Below are positions 34,323-42,745 of a stretch of 64,000 nucleotides of DNA, in pieces; the stretch's first letter is position 1, and each line of letters opens with the position of its first letter. Origin of the DNA: Pseudomonas sp. GM18 (GTDB taxonomy: Bacteria; Pseudomonadota; Gammaproteobacteria; Pseudomonadales; Pseudomonadaceae); contig NZ_AKJT01000036.1 of the NCBI RefSeq assembly GCF_000282195.1, forward strand, positions 1-64,000, read 5' to 3'. Made by a program: the position numbers and the translations under genes. The notes beneath the pieces were generated by a model that was not told where the DNA came from, did no database searches, and worked only from the letters and a program-made list of their open reading frames with translations.

Positions 34323-35375
34323 TCAACCCTCCAGTGGCCAGGCGGGCTGTTGCTGGGTGATGCAATGCACACCGCCGCCGCCATGGGCCAGATGATTGAT
34401 CCGCACCGGTACCACTTCACGCTCGGGGAAGACCTGGGCCAACACTTTCGCGGCCGCATGGTCGGCATCAATGCCATAGGCCGGCATGATGATGGCGTTG
34501 TTGGCGATGTAGAAGTTGGTGTAGGAGGCGCAGAACACTTCAGCGTCGGTGTCCACGGCATCGCTCGCTTCATACAACTCGATCAGCTCAAACTGTCGGC
34601 CCTGAGCATCGGTGGCCAGTTCAAGCGCGCGACGGTTTTCCCGTACCACCTCGGCATACACCGACTGCTTGTCGTGAGTGGCGTCCACCAGCAGCACACC
34701 AGGGCGGGCGAATGCACACACGCCATCGACATGGCCGTCGGTCATGTCGCCGGTGACATGGTCCGGATCACCCGGCAGCCAGATGGTCTTCTTCACACCC
34801 AGCAGACGCGTGAAGATGTCCTCCATCTCAGCCTTGCTCATGCCCGGGTTGCGATTGGCGTTGAGCAATACAGACTCGGTGGTGATCAGCGTGCCCTCGC
34901 CGTCCACATGAATGGCACCACCTTCGTTACTCAGGGGTGTGCCAAAGCACTGCACGCCCAGGTGATTGAGTGTGCGGCGCGCCAGGCTCTCATCCAGATC
35001 ATGGGCCGACTTGCCGCCCCACGCGTTGAAACGCCAGCTCACACCGCCCAACCCTTGTTGCGGGTGGCAGACGAAGCTTGGGCCGGAGTCTCGACACCAA
35101 CTGTCGTTCACCGCCGATTCGATCAATTCGATGTTGGGCCCACACAACGCTTGGGCACTGGCGACAGCGGACGGGTCGACAACCATTTTCACCGGTTCGA
35201 AACGGGCGATGGCGTTGGCCACACGGGCGAAGTCCTCTTGCACCAGCGCCAATGTGACGCCCCAACCCGACTCCCAGAGTGCCTTGTTGTGCGGCCAGAC
35301 CATCCAGGTCGCGGCGTGCCGGGCCCACTCTGCCGGCATCCACCAACCACTGTTTCGAATTTCATTCTGCTGCAT
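34323..35375 (-). CDS. aguA: Agmatine deiminase
   Basis: Converts agmatine to N-carbamoylputrescine in the arginine decarboxylase route to putrescine. The 350-residue product has the family's WMPAEWARHAATWMVWPHN start, the DSWCRDSGPSFV and LSNEGGAIHVDGEGT guanidine-site motifs, GHVDGVCAFARPG and the catalytic Cys in GGGVHCITQQQPA. No signal peptide, so it is the cytoplasmic enzyme of the pair in this operon. First gene, with AGGG before its ATG. A divergent LysR gene and an inverted repeat at 35388-35416 lie upstream. Confidence 0.94.
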   Translation of the reverse strand: MQQNEIRNSGWWMPAEWARHAATWMVWPHNKALWESGWGVTLALVQEDFARVANAIARFEPVKMVVDPSAVASAQALCGPNIELIESAVNDSWCRDSGPSFVCHPQQGLGGVSWRFNAWGGKSAHDLDESLARRTLNHLGVQCFGTPLSNEGGAIHVDGEGTLITTESVLLNANRNPGMSKAEMEDIFTRLLGVKKTIWLPGDPDHVTGDMTDGHVDGVCAFARPGVLLVDATHDKQSVYAEVVRENRRALELATDAQGRQFELIELYEASDAVDTDAEVFCASYTNFYIANNAIIMPAYGIDADHAAAKVLAQVFPEREVVPVRINHLAHGGGGVHCITQQQPAWPLEG

Positions 35376-35387
35376 GACAAAAAGCCC

Positions 35388-35416
35388 TTTTAGTTAAGTT
35401 ATTGTGTTCACTAAAA
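35388..35416. promoter_or_regulatory. Candidate LysR-type operator of the agmatine operon
   Basis: TTTTAGT (35388-35394) and ACTAAAA (35410-35416) form a perfect inverted repeat with 15 bases between arms, 13 bases before the aguA start. The arms contain no T-N11-A core, so the fit to LysR sites rests on symmetry and on the divergent gene arrangement. Confidence 0.4.
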
Positions 35417-35510
35417 CTGCCTTGGCGGTCTTGGCATGCATGCTACGGCTGTAAAAACGGGCAAACAAACGATGGATTTTGCAGATAAATGATTAGAGGA
35501 ACTTATCAGT

Positions 35511-36383
35511 ATGCTCAAGCACTGGCCGCCTCTCAGCACCCTTCGCGGCTTTGAAGCCGCTGCCCGGCTGGGCAGTTTTCACAAGGCTGCTGCCGAACTG
35601 CACCTCACCCAATCGGCAATCAGTCAGCAAATCCGCAGCCTTGAGGCGTACCTTGAACAGCCCTTGTTCTTTCGCAGTGGCCGCAGCGTCAGCCTGACCG
35701 ATGCGGGTCACGATCTGCTCAGTACCACCCAGGCGCTGTTGCAACAACTGGCCGTCGGCATACGCCGGCTTGGGCAGTATCAGAAACCCAACCAACTGGT
35801 GCTCAACACCACTCCGGCGTTCGCCCGTCACTGGCTGCTGCCGCGCCTGGGGGATTTTCGCCGTCAGCATCCGGAAGTCGATCTGTGGATTTTCAGTACC
35901 GATGAGGTCCCGGACATGACCAGCCAGACCATCGACCTCGCCGTGCGTGACGACATCAGTTCCCAAGCCGAATGCAGCTTCAAGGTGCTGCACGCAGACC
36001 GCCTCTACCCGGCTTGTCACCCGCACCTGTTGGCGGTGCCCCGCGAACAACGCACCACCCTCCACGGCGAGCGGGAAATGGACTGGAGTCACTGGGCGGT
36101 AGAGGCCGGTATCGATGTTGGGCAGAAAGATCAGGGGCTGAATTTCTCCGACCCCGGCCTGCTGCTGGATGCTGCGTGCTCGGGGCTCGGTATCGCCCTG
36201 GTCAGCCAATTACTGAGTCGGCAGGCGCGCGCCAACGGGCTGTTGCAACCCTTGGTGGAGCAAACCATTCGCGGCCCGAACTGGGCCTTGCTGACCCATC
36301 GCGACAGTGAGAACAATGCGCTGGCGCGAAGCTTCAGCGAGTGGCTGCTGAGTAATCTGGAGGTTGCAAGTCCGACAGCCTGA
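35511..36383 (+). CDS. LysR-family regulator (GcvA-like) of the agmatine cluster
   Basis: The 290-residue protein has a GcvA-group helix-turn-helix (PLSTLRGFEAAARLGSFHKAAAELHLTQSAISQQIRSLE) and a LysR effector domain (about 90-285). It is divergent from aguA, so it is the likely activator or repressor of the agmatine operon. This differs from the TetR-type AguR described for P. aeruginosa. Confidence 0.85.
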   Translation: MLKHWPPLSTLRGFEAAARLGSFHKAAAELHLTQSAISQQIRSLEAYLEQPLFFRSGRSVSLTDAGHDLLSTTQALLQQLAVGIRRLGQYQKPNQLVLNTTPAFARHWLLPRLGDFRRQHPEVDLWIFSTDEVPDMTSQTIDLAVRDDISSQAECSFKVLHADRLYPACHPHLLAVPREQRTTLHGEREMDWSHWAVEAGIDVGQKDQGLNFSDPGLLLDAACSGLGIALVSQLLSRQARANGLLQPLVEQTIRGPNWALLTHRDSENNALARSFSEWLLSNLEVASPTA

Positions 36384-36399
36384 CGACTGGCGGCGATTT

Positions 36400-36522
36400 T
36401 CACTTCCTTTGCAGCAACCAGTGCAACAACCCGCTTTTCTTGATATCCACGGGCTTTTGCATGACCACGGCCTGACGGATTTCCAGGCGCTTATCTTGTA
36501 GTGTGCTCAGAACAGACTTCAA
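36400..36522 (-). CDS. Possible 40-residue small protein with TTG start
   Basis: On the minus strand an open frame starting TTG reads (M)KSVLSTLQDKRLEIRQAV and ends KSGLLHWLLQRK. Residue composition is protein-like (alternating charged and hydrophobic, helix-forming), and it fills the otherwise empty gap between the LysR gene and the next plus-strand gene. No good ribosome binding site is seen, and there is no ATG except one at residue 20. It could be a real small protein or the tail of a lost gene. Confidence 0.3.
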   Translation of the reverse strand: MKSVLSTLQDKRLEIRQAVVMQKPVDIKKSGLLHWLLQRK

Positions 36523-36527
36523 ATCAA

Positions 36528-36845
36528 ATGAGAATGACCTTGCAGAACCTAACCCCGATACCCGCCCTCACCGCCCGCGAAGTCTGCCAACGCCTGCGAG
36601 ACGCCGCCCTGGAAGTCCTCCCGTTGCGGCACCTCCACGAACCGTGCGAACCCGGCCAGGTACAGGTCGATATCGAAGGCTGGCATCTGACCCTCGACTT
36701 CGACGGCAACCGCTTGCACCACTGCCAACACTGCCGGAGCCCGGACGGTCGCGAGGGAACACTCCAGGCCTGGCGTTACGGCACTGACCCGGTCAGTTTG
36801 CTGAGCACCTGGGAGTTGGCGCAGGTCGAGCGACTATTGAGATAG
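36528..36845 (+). CDS. Small conserved hypothetical protein (DUF7693-like)
   Basis: Protein of about 105 residues. LTAREVCQRLRDAALEVL at the start, then VDIEGWHLTLDFDGNRLHHCQHCRSPDG and LLSTWELAQVERLLR at the end, are reminiscent of a Pseudomonas-restricted DUF7693 family recalled from memory. The CQHC-type Cys/His pairs could bind metal. Two ATGs (36528, 36534) are close together and neither has a strong ribosome site. Its 3' end overlaps the convergent NTF2-like gene by 12 bases. Confidence 0.6.
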   Translation: MRMTLQNLTPIPALTAREVCQRLRDAALEVLPLRHLHEPCEPGQVQVDIEGWHLTLDFDGNRLHHCQHCRSPDGREGTLQAWRYGTDPVSLLSTWELAQVERLLR

Positions 36846-37412
36846 CGACGCCCCGTCCACTGGCGAGGGGCCATTTGGAATATTGGCCGTAACGTACTGG
36901 ATCACCTCTTCAAGCGTGTCTATGTCTGGAGCATTGCTCACTAACGCTTGCGGGCGGCACCATGGGTAATCCAGATGCGACACCCACTCCATGATGCAGT
37001 GCAGATCAGTCGCTGGCAGGGTTTTCATGTGCTCGATGGTGATAGTGAGCCTCTGGACAAGTCCCAACTCGGGGCTGAACTGCCATTCATACAGACCGCA
37101 ACCGACCCGGGCTTCGCCGGAGTGCTTGTCGGACATGCCGACCAGCCATTTGCACTGGAATGTTTTGGCATGCGGTTCAGGTGGGTGTCCCAGGCAGAAG
37201 GTATAGACGTTTTCGAAGGTCTGGCCGAATCGCCTGACCAGCACATCACCGATAGGCCCAAGGCCTTCGACGTGGGGTGGAAACGAGATGGATCCGGTGT
37301 GCACGACCATGTCCAGTATCGCGTCTGGCGCAAAGGCCTGGTGCAACAAATGTGGACGGTTGCCGTCCTTGGCGTTGATGTACTGTCGAATCGATAGTTG
37401 AGCAGTGTTCAT
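36834..37412 (-). CDS. SnoaL/NTF2-like domain protein
   Basis: The 192-residue protein starts TAQLSIRQYINAKDGNRPHLLHQAFAPDAILDMVV, with the helix-then-strand layout of SnoaL/NTF2-like folds. HVEGLGPIGDVLVRRFGQTFENVYTFCLG follows, and the core ends near residue 150. Function is unknown; members include ketosteroid isomerase-like enzymes and non-catalytic binders. ATG at 37412 with ACGGAC upstream; the frame is open to 37454. Confidence 0.6.
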   Translation of the reverse strand: MNTAQLSIRQYINAKDGNRPHLLHQAFAPDAILDMVVHTGSISFPPHVEGLGPIGDVLVRRFGQTFENVYTFCLGHPPEPHAKTFQCKWLVGMSDKHSGEARVGCGLYEWQFSPELGLVQRLTITIEHMKTLPATDLHCIMEWVSHLDYPWCRPQALVSNAPDIDTLEEVIQYVTANIPNGPSPVDGASLSQ

Positions 37413-37795
37413 TGTTTGTCCGTCGTATCCATACTGGGTTGAGAGCCGCCTCATACGAGGCTCACATGACTATGACACATGAGCCTGTACGCCTTTATAA
37501 AGCGCTATTCCATAAATCCGTCACCCGCATGCAACGCCGGAACTCCGAGTCGCCTCGCTTGGAGAGGCGGCGCCTCACCACGGACGACCCAGCTTTCGCA
37601 GGTTGGCATCAGTTGGTCAGGAGCATCCATGAAAGACGCGCCGACGTGACCTCACAAACGGCCATTATCGGTGGTTGCACAATCCCTCCCGCTCTTCCCG
37701 TACAGGGAGCGCCACCTGGACAAAAACATTATCTAACATACACTCGAGAAACAAAGGCACGGCTTCTTTATGCTGGCTAGCCTCAGGTCATGCCT
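37413..37795. other. Intergenic stretch at the left edge of the low-GC block
   Basis: A 104-codon frame on the plus strand (ATG at 37466, MTMTHEPVRLYKALF) is open to 37780 but has no ribosome site and no recognisable domain, so I do not call it a gene. GAGCC and GGCTC around 37440-37461 form a small hairpin. GC content falls toward the right. Confidence 0.35.
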
Positions 37796-38305
37796 ATGAA
37801 CCCTCGCTACCGCGAAATACACAAGGCCGAGATCAAAAGAAGGCTGTATCGCTACGCCGCTCAACAGTGGGACGCTCCTTTTGGTGGGTTCACCACAAGC
37901 ATTTTCCTTGCTGGCTTTGGGGTTAAGTTGTGTTTTTTACCCATGTCAGGAAGCTGGATTATAGGGTTAGCTTTCTTTTCCTTGAGTGCTCTTTTTTTTG
38001 CCATGTATAGACGATCCCTTCGCACACTGGGAAAGCAAGAAGTAAACAGGGGGTGGCTCAATACGTCTGATCAATTAATTGTCGCAACACTTATTTGTCT
38101 GGCTGTATTTTTATCTGACTCCAATCAACTGGCATTGCTTTTTTTCTTTCTTTGCGCAGGCGCATACGGTACTTGGCGGCTAAGGCAGAACGTGCGAATT
38201 CATTTAAGGCTCTACTACTTTCGCGAAGCGCGCGAATACATTCGAGAGATAGAACATTACAACCCTCGCCCTAAACGCCCGCCCAAGCCGAAAGCGCCAC
38301 AATAG
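37796..38305 (+). CDS. Hypothetical membrane protein
   Basis: The 169-residue protein is not recognised. It has four hydrophobic segments in two hairpins (about residues 33-75 and 95-125: FTTSIFLAGFGVKLCFLPMSG, IIGLAFFSLSALFFAMY, LIVATLICLAVFL, LALLFFFLCAGAY). The C-terminal tail is basic and proline-rich, ending NPRPKRPPKPKAPQ. AT-rich codons mark it as foreign to the surrounding DNA. I chose the ATG at 37796, eight bases after CAGG. It is probably cotranscribed with the next gene. Confidence 0.6.
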   Translation: MNPRYREIHKAEIKRRLYRYAAQQWDAPFGGFTTSIFLAGFGVKLCFLPMSGSWIIGLAFFSLSALFFAMYRRSLRTLGKQEVNRGWLNTSDQLIVATLICLAVFLSDSNQLALLFFFLCAGAYGTWRLRQNVRIHLRLYYFREAREYIREIEHYNPRPKRPPKPKAPQ

Positions 38306-38350
38306 GAAAAAGGCAGCGATGGTTACTTTCTGGCAAAGGGATTCAGCCTC

Positions 38351-38689
38351 ATGATGCATCGTATCGGCTTTTTGCTAAGCGGAACTCTTGCACTGGCACT
38401 GATCCTGCCTCGGGGTGCCTATTGGGTCGGTCTGTACAGAATTTCGCAGTATCCTTCGCCCCCCTCTCAAGCTATATCCACTGCGCAGCGCGAGTGGGTA
38501 TGGAGCCTGGCCAAAGACTCAGGCGAGCCGGTAATAGTGCAGTTGAGCCCGTACTCGTATCTGTACGACCTTTTCATTTTGAAAGGTAACAACGATAGGA
38601 ATAGGCAGGTCGCCGCCATCAATTTATTTCAGAAATGTAACTTTAGAAAATTCGCCAAACGAAACAACTACTTACCTCGTCTGACTTGA
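38351..38689 (+). CDS. Hypothetical exported or membrane-anchored small protein
   Basis: The 112-residue protein is not recognised. One N-terminal hydrophobic helix (IGFLLSGTLALALILPRGAYWVGL) without a clear cleavage site suggests a signal anchor. The remainder (REWVWSLAKDSGEPVIVQLS, YLYDLFILKGNNDRNRQVAAIN) would be periplasmic. It lies 45 bases after the previous low-GC gene and converges on the repeat-protein gene. An accessory or immunity-type role is possible but unproven. Confidence 0.55.
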   Translation: MMHRIGFLLSGTLALALILPRGAYWVGLYRISQYPSPPSQAISTAQREWVWSLAKDSGEPVIVQLSPYSYLYDLFILKGNNDRNRQVAAINLFQKCNFRKFAKRNNYLPRLT

Positions 38690-38715
38690 AGGGACTCTGA
38701 TGGGTATGGCAAATC

Positions 38716-39777
38716 TTACAATTCCGGAGGAGCCGCATAAGTAATTGGCACCTCGGGGGTGGTATTGCCGACGACTTTGTATAGACCGTCAGGATGACCA
38801 ATTTCCCCTCCACCCAAACCGATACCGAGAGCAGTTGCATTAGTACGACAGCAAACAAGAAGAAATGAAGAATACTTATCCCTGAACGAAGAAACTAGTC
38901 CCTCCCCATTAATCTCAGGCGGCACAGGACTATTTAGGAAATCAACAAAAGTAATATATTCACCATGCCCACCATCAATATCAAGAAACAACATTAAATC
39001 GCAGTTAATATTAGGCGCCACTGCCGCGAGCGCTTCCAGGATTTCATCACTTCCAACTCTAAAAGAATAGAGATGTAGAAATGGAGCACGACTAGCGAAT
39101 TTTTTTGCGAAACCTATGAAGGTATTGGCATACAACGTTAATTTTTGGGGGGTGCGCGTAAAATCAGGATTGAATAATGCATATCCAAACGGAATAGTAA
39201 AAGCGTAGTTTCGAGGTGGCACTGGTATATACCCTACACCCTCGGGAATCGGCTCGTAAAAGACTTCTTCCTGCATGCCGTGTGCCCAGAGAACCAATGT
39301 TTTCGACGGGTTTGCTACTTGCTCAGAAGATTCTTTGGATTCGGTTTTGGGGGCTGATGCAGCTGATGCTTGGGCTTGGTGTCTTCCGGCTTGCCAGATT
39401 TTGAATTTCGCCTTTCTTTTTTGATTGGGGTGGGGAGCTTGCGCAGCTGATGCTTTCGCAGCTGACATTCGCGCATTGAATGCGTTGATGTCGGCTTGGG
39501 CTTTTAATGCTGATGCATGGATTTTGAGATGGCCGTTGGGAGCTGCGGCAGCGGATGGCCCAGCTTTGGCAGCTTCTGCTAACGCAATGGCTGCTTCGGC
39601 CTTCGCTTTCTTTTGCATTATTAGTGAAGTCGGTCGCGGTTTTGGAGGGTGTGCTAGAGGTACTGCTTGAGGTAATGCCTGAGGTGGCGCTTGAGATGCT
39701 GCCTGAGGTGATGCCTGAGGTGGCGCTTGAGGAAGTACCTGAGGTAACGGCTCAAAATACAAAAAGAATTCAGTCAT
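38716..39777 (-). CDS. Pro/Gln/Ala-repeat protein with C-terminal Stv-like domain
   Basis: Unnamed 353-residue protein in three parts. Residues 10-45 are a Pro-Gln-Ala repeat (PQVLPQAPPQASPQAASQAP and onward). Residues 50-130 are Ala/Lys-rich helix (KAKAEAAIALAEAAKAG). Residues 155-353 are a globular domain beginning KTLVLWAHGMQEEVFYEPIP, with VGSDEILEALAAVAPNINCDLMLFLDIDGGHG and SFLLVCCRTN. The domain recalls the putative adhesin Stv family, whose members start with a S/A-H-G motif; that match is from memory and tentative. No signal peptide. The GC content is low, as in its neighbours. A secreted effector or toxin is one possibility. Confidence 0.55.
   Translation of the reverse strand: MTEFFLYFEPLPQVLPQAPPQASPQAASQAPPQALPQAVPLAHPPKPRPTSLIMQKKAKAEAAIALAEAAKAGPSAAAAPNGHLKIHASALKAQADINAFNARMSAAKASAAQAPHPNQKRKAKFKIWQAGRHQAQASAASAPKTESKESSEQVANPSKTLVLWAHGMQEEVFYEPIPEGVGYIPVPPRNYAFTIPFGYALFNPDFTRTPQKLTLYANTFIGFAKKFASRAPFLHLYSFRVGSDEILEALAAVAPNINCDLMLFLDIDGGHGEYITFVDFLNSPVPPEINGEGLVSSFRDKYSSFLLVCCRTNATALGIGLGGGEIGHPDGLYKVVGNTTPEVPITYAAPPEL
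39654..39745. repeat. Short tandem repeat encoding the Pro-Gln-Ala tract
   Basis: Imperfect units of the type GAGGTGGCGCTTGAGATGCT and GCCTGAGGTGATGCCTGAGG recur with a period of about 18 bases inside the start of the repeat protein. Unit number could vary by slippage and would stay in frame. Confidence 0.6.
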
Positions 39778-39970
39778 AAATGTCCTAGAGTTGAGGCTGT
39801 AAACTCTGCATTAAATGAGATAGCTCTTCGATCTAATCATCAACATTAGCTTATTTTCGCGACAGCAAATTTATAATGGCCGACCAAACCGTTGAGTCTG
39901 CTTGTTCTCGGTATTTCATCCGATATCGGGGCTAGCTTTGTCGTTTGACCGGGGACAATCATGAAACACA

Positions 39971-40049
39971 CCTAGGAGGTTAGACGATGCACAAAATCAG
40001 GGCGATTTTCCACTCCAAGCAGTCATGTCCGCTGTTAGCATTCGACTAG
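39971..40049 (+). other. Possible insertion-sequence remnant (IS21 istA-like start)
   Basis: A strong ribosome site CTAGGAGG precedes ATGCACAAAATCAGGGCG, which opens a 20-codon frame beginning MHKIRAIFHSK and stopping at TAG. MHKIR is a common start of IS21-family transposases, and the frame then dies. Nothing else of the element is evident. It lies at the right edge of the low-GC block. The stretch 39778-39970 shows nothing identifiable. Confidence 0.3.
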
Positions 40050-40107
40050 CCTTCCGATAGAAGGCGAAGAGCGCGGAGAACGGTAGTTCCCAGGTAGTCC
40101 ATTGAAA

Positions 40108-40190
40108 GCAGCACTTTGACCGGCTACATAGGGTCGCATGCCGCCCTTCGCAACAGACAGCAATAAGCCAAAAGCAGTCAATTTCGCTCC
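40108..40190. repeat. Degenerate intergenic repeat, copy 5 (reverse)
   Basis: On the minus strand: TTGACTGCTTTTGGCTTATT, GCTGTCTGTTGCGAAGGGCG and GTAGCCGGTCAAAGTGCTGC. It matches copy 2 over the GACCGCTTCTGGCCGATTAC and TGCCTGTCGCGAAGGGC blocks. Confidence 0.5.
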
Positions 40191-40278
40191 ATTTCGGCTA
40201 CCCTCACAAAGCGCCAGGCAGCAATCAGCTTGTGCCAGGCGCCTCGACATTCTTCCGTAAATGCACCGGAGATCTTCC

Positions 40279-41130
40279 ATGCTCAAGCGTACCCTGGCAG
40301 TGGCCGTCGGCTTGTCCTTGTCTTTTTGCACCCTGCTGGCGCAAGCCGCCGAGACCCTGAAAGTCAGCGCGATTCCCGATGAAGCCCCGACCGAACTGCT
40401 GCGCAAGTTCAAGCCGCTTGGCGCCTATCTGGAACAACAATTGGGCATGAAAGTCGAGTTCGTGCCTGTGAGCGACTATCCGGCGGTGGTCGAGGCGCTG
40501 GCTACCGATCGCATCGACCTGGCCTGGCTGGGCGGCTTCACGTTCGTGCAGGCACGCTTGAAAACCGGCAATGCCATTCCGCTGGTGCAGCGTGAACAGG
40601 ACGCCCAATTCACCAGCAAATTCATCACCGCCGACCCAGCCGTCAAGTCCCTCGCCGATCTCAAGGGCAAGACCTTTGCCTTCGGCTCGGTGTCCTCCAC
40701 TTCCGGCAGTCTCATGCCGCGCTATTTCATGCTCAAGGATGGCATCAAGCCGGAGACCTACTTCAGTCGCGTCGGCTACTCCGGCGCCCATGACGCCACC
40801 GTTGCCTGGGTCCAGGCCGGCAAGGTGGACGCCGGGGTGCTCAACGCCAGCGTGTGGGAAAAACTGGTCGCTGCCGGCAAGGTCGATACCACCAAGGTCA
40901 AAGTGTTTTCGACCACCCCAGCGTACTTCGACTACAATTGGACGGTGCGCGGAACCCTCGACCCGGCGCTGGCGGCCAAGATAAAGGCAGCCTTCCTGGC
41001 GCTCGATCCGGCGAACCCGAAAGACAAGGAGATTCTGGACCTGCAGGCCGCCAGCCGCTTCATCGAAACCAAGCCTGAGAACTACAAGGGCATCGAGGAA
41101 GCCGCACGCGCCGCCGAACTGCTCAAATGA
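40279..41130 (+). CDS. Phosphonate-type ABC substrate-binding protein (putative selenate class)
   Basis: PhnD-fold periplasmic binding protein of 283 residues with a signal peptide ([21 protein letters not shown]). Typical segments: [46 protein letters not shown] and [17 protein letters not shown]. Within the family it resembles the Pseudomonas group named putative selenate-binding protein, recalled from memory; phosphonate or phosphite remain possible. ATG at 40279 behind CGGAG. The gene overlaps the ATPase gene by ATGA, giving one tightly coupled four-gene transporter operon. Confidence 0.8.
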   Translation: MLKRTLAVAVGLSLSFCTLLAQAAETLKVSAIPDEAPTELLRKFKPLGAYLEQQLGMKVEFVPVSDYPAVVEALATDRIDLAWLGGFTFVQARLKTGNAIPLVQREQDAQFTSKFITADPAVKSLADLKGKTFAFGSVSSTSGSLMPRYFMLKDGIKPETYFSRVGYSGAHDATVAWVQAGKVDAGVLNASVWEKLVAAGKVDTTKVKVFSTTPAYFDYNWTVRGTLDPALAAKIKAAFLALDPANPKDKEILDLQAASRFIETKPENYKGIEEAARAAELLK

Positions 41131-41924
41131 CATTGCATCTGACCCAGGTCAGCCTTACCCACGCCAACGGCGTCCAGGCGCTGCGTGGCGTGGACCTGCA
41201 CATCGGTGCACGCGAACAGGTCGCGATCATCGGTCCGTCCGGCGCGGGTAAGTCGAGCTTGCTCAATCTGCTGGCCACCGCCCTGCGTCCGGGCAACGGC
41301 GAACTGCAGGTGCTTGGCGAGCGCGTCTGGCAGCTTTCTGCCCGTCAGCGTCAGCGGCTGCGCGCGCGCATCGGTCTGATCCACCAGGCGCCTCCCCTGC
41401 CCCCGCGCCAACGCGTGGTCACCGCGGTTCTGGCCGGCAAGCTGGGTCAGTGGGGTCTGGGCAAGAGCCTGCTGAACCTGTTGCATCCACTGGACGTTCC
41501 GGGCGCACGCGCGGCATTGGCCAGACTGGACCTGAGTGACAAGCTGTTCGCGCATTGCCAACAACTGTCCGGTGGACAGCTACAGCGCGTGGGCATTGCC
41601 CGCGTGTTGTATCAAGCGCCCGAGGTGTTACTGGCCGATGAGCCGGTATCGGCCATGGACCCGGTGTTGGCCGAGCACACGCTTTCGGTTCTGTGTCGCC
41701 ATGCCCGGGAACAGAACGTCACCCTGGTCGCCAGCCTGCATGCGGTGGAGCTGGCCCTGGCGCACTTTTCGCGCATCATCGGCTTGCGTGATGGACAGAT
41801 CCTGTTCGACCTTGCGGCCAGCGCCGTCGACCGCGAGCTGCTCGATAAGCTCTACGCTAATGAACAGTTGCAATCCTCGCCGGCTCCTCTGCCCCCCCTG
41901 AGCGTGCAGATTCCCCGATGCTGA
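41127..41924 (+). CDS. Phosphonate-type ABC transporter ATP-binding protein
   Basis: PhnC-like ATPase of 265 residues: Walker [11 protein letters not shown]-loop [27 protein letters not shown] (the PhnC-like AVLAGKLG helps place it), signature [14 protein letters not shown], Walker [14 protein letters not shown] and a switch His in SLHAVELAL. It overlaps the genes on both sides. Confidence 0.87.
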   Translation: MTLHLTQVSLTHANGVQALRGVDLHIGAREQVAIIGPSGAGKSSLLNLLATALRPGNGELQVLGERVWQLSARQRQRLRARIGLIHQAPPLPPRQRVVTAVLAGKLGQWGLGKSLLNLLHPLDVPGARAALARLDLSDKLFAHCQQLSGGQLQRVGIARVLYQAPEVLLADEPVSAMDPVLAEHTLSVLCRHAREQNVTLVASLHAVELALAHFSRIIGLRDGQILFDLAASAVDRELLDKLYANEQLQSSPAPLPPLSVQIPRC

Positions 41925-42745
41925 CGTCTGACACCCGCGATCCAGCTGCCCTGCCGCGCCTGCTGCTCACCTTGCTGGCCCTTGCCTTGCTGTGGCCCGG
42001 CATCCGCTTCAGCGAGCTGGACCTGAGCGTACTGGTGGCGAGTGACAGTCAGAGCGAGATGGGCCGGTTTGTATCCGCCTTCTGGCCACCGGCCCATGGC
42101 GAGGAATTCATTGAGCTGTTGTTGCAAGCCACCCTGCAGACCCTGGCCATCGCCACGGCCGGCATGGCCCTGGCGTTGCTGTTGGCAGTCCCCGCCGGCC
42201 TGCTCGCCAGTCGTGCTCTGTCGCTGTCTGCTGCCTCGCGTGCAGGCCACCCGAGCTATTGGGGCCAACTGCTGCGTTGGCCCATACGCGGTTTACTGAT
42301 CTTCCTGCGCAGCGTGCCGGAAATCGTCTGGGCCCTGCTGTTCGTGCGCGCCGTCGGCCTCGGCCCGACGGCCGGAGTACTGGCCATTGCCATCACCTAC
42401 AGCGGCATGTTGGGTAAGGTCTACGCGGAAATTTTCGAGTCGGTCGACCAGCGCCCGGTACACGCGCTACTGCAATCCGGCAGTGGTCGGCTCGCTGCCT
42501 TTTGCTACGGGATCCTGCCCAATGTCGCTGCGGAACTGCTGTCGTACACGGTGTACCGCTGGGAATGCGCAATCCGCGCCTCGGTGGTGATGGGTTTCGT
42601 CGGAGCCGGCGGCCTGGGCCAGCAAATGGATTTGTCGTTGCGCATGTTCGCCGGTGGTGAAGTGGCCAGTCTGTTACTGACGTTCCTCGTCCTGGTGCTG
42701 CTCGCCGATCAACTCAGCCGCCTGCTGCGCTGGAGGCTGACATGA
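41918..42745 (+). CDS. Phosphonate-type ABC transporter permease 1
   Basis: PhnE-like permease of 275 residues with about six membrane helices. The EAA-type loop is [44 protein letters not shown], followed by [16 protein letters not shown]. The start codon overlaps the ATPase stop by seven bases, and its stop overlaps the next ATG. Confidence 0.87.
   Translation: MLTSDTRDPAALPRLLLTLLALALLWPGIRFSELDLSVLVASDSQSEMGRFVSAFWPPAHGEEFIELLLQATLQTLAIATAGMALALLLAVPAGLLASRALSLSAASRAGHPSYWGQLLRWPIRGLLIFLRSVPEIVWALLFVRAVGLGPTAGVLAIAITYSGMLGKVYAEIFESVDQRPVHALLQSGSGRLAAFCYGILPNVAAELLSYTVYRWECAIRASVVMGFVGAGGLGQQMDLSLRMFAGGEVASLLLTFLVLVLLADQLSRLLRWRLT

Noticed and set aside
37466-37780. Possible small gene before the low-GC block
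   Set aside because: No ribosome binding site, no domain, and mixed codon use; listed only as an intergenic stretch.
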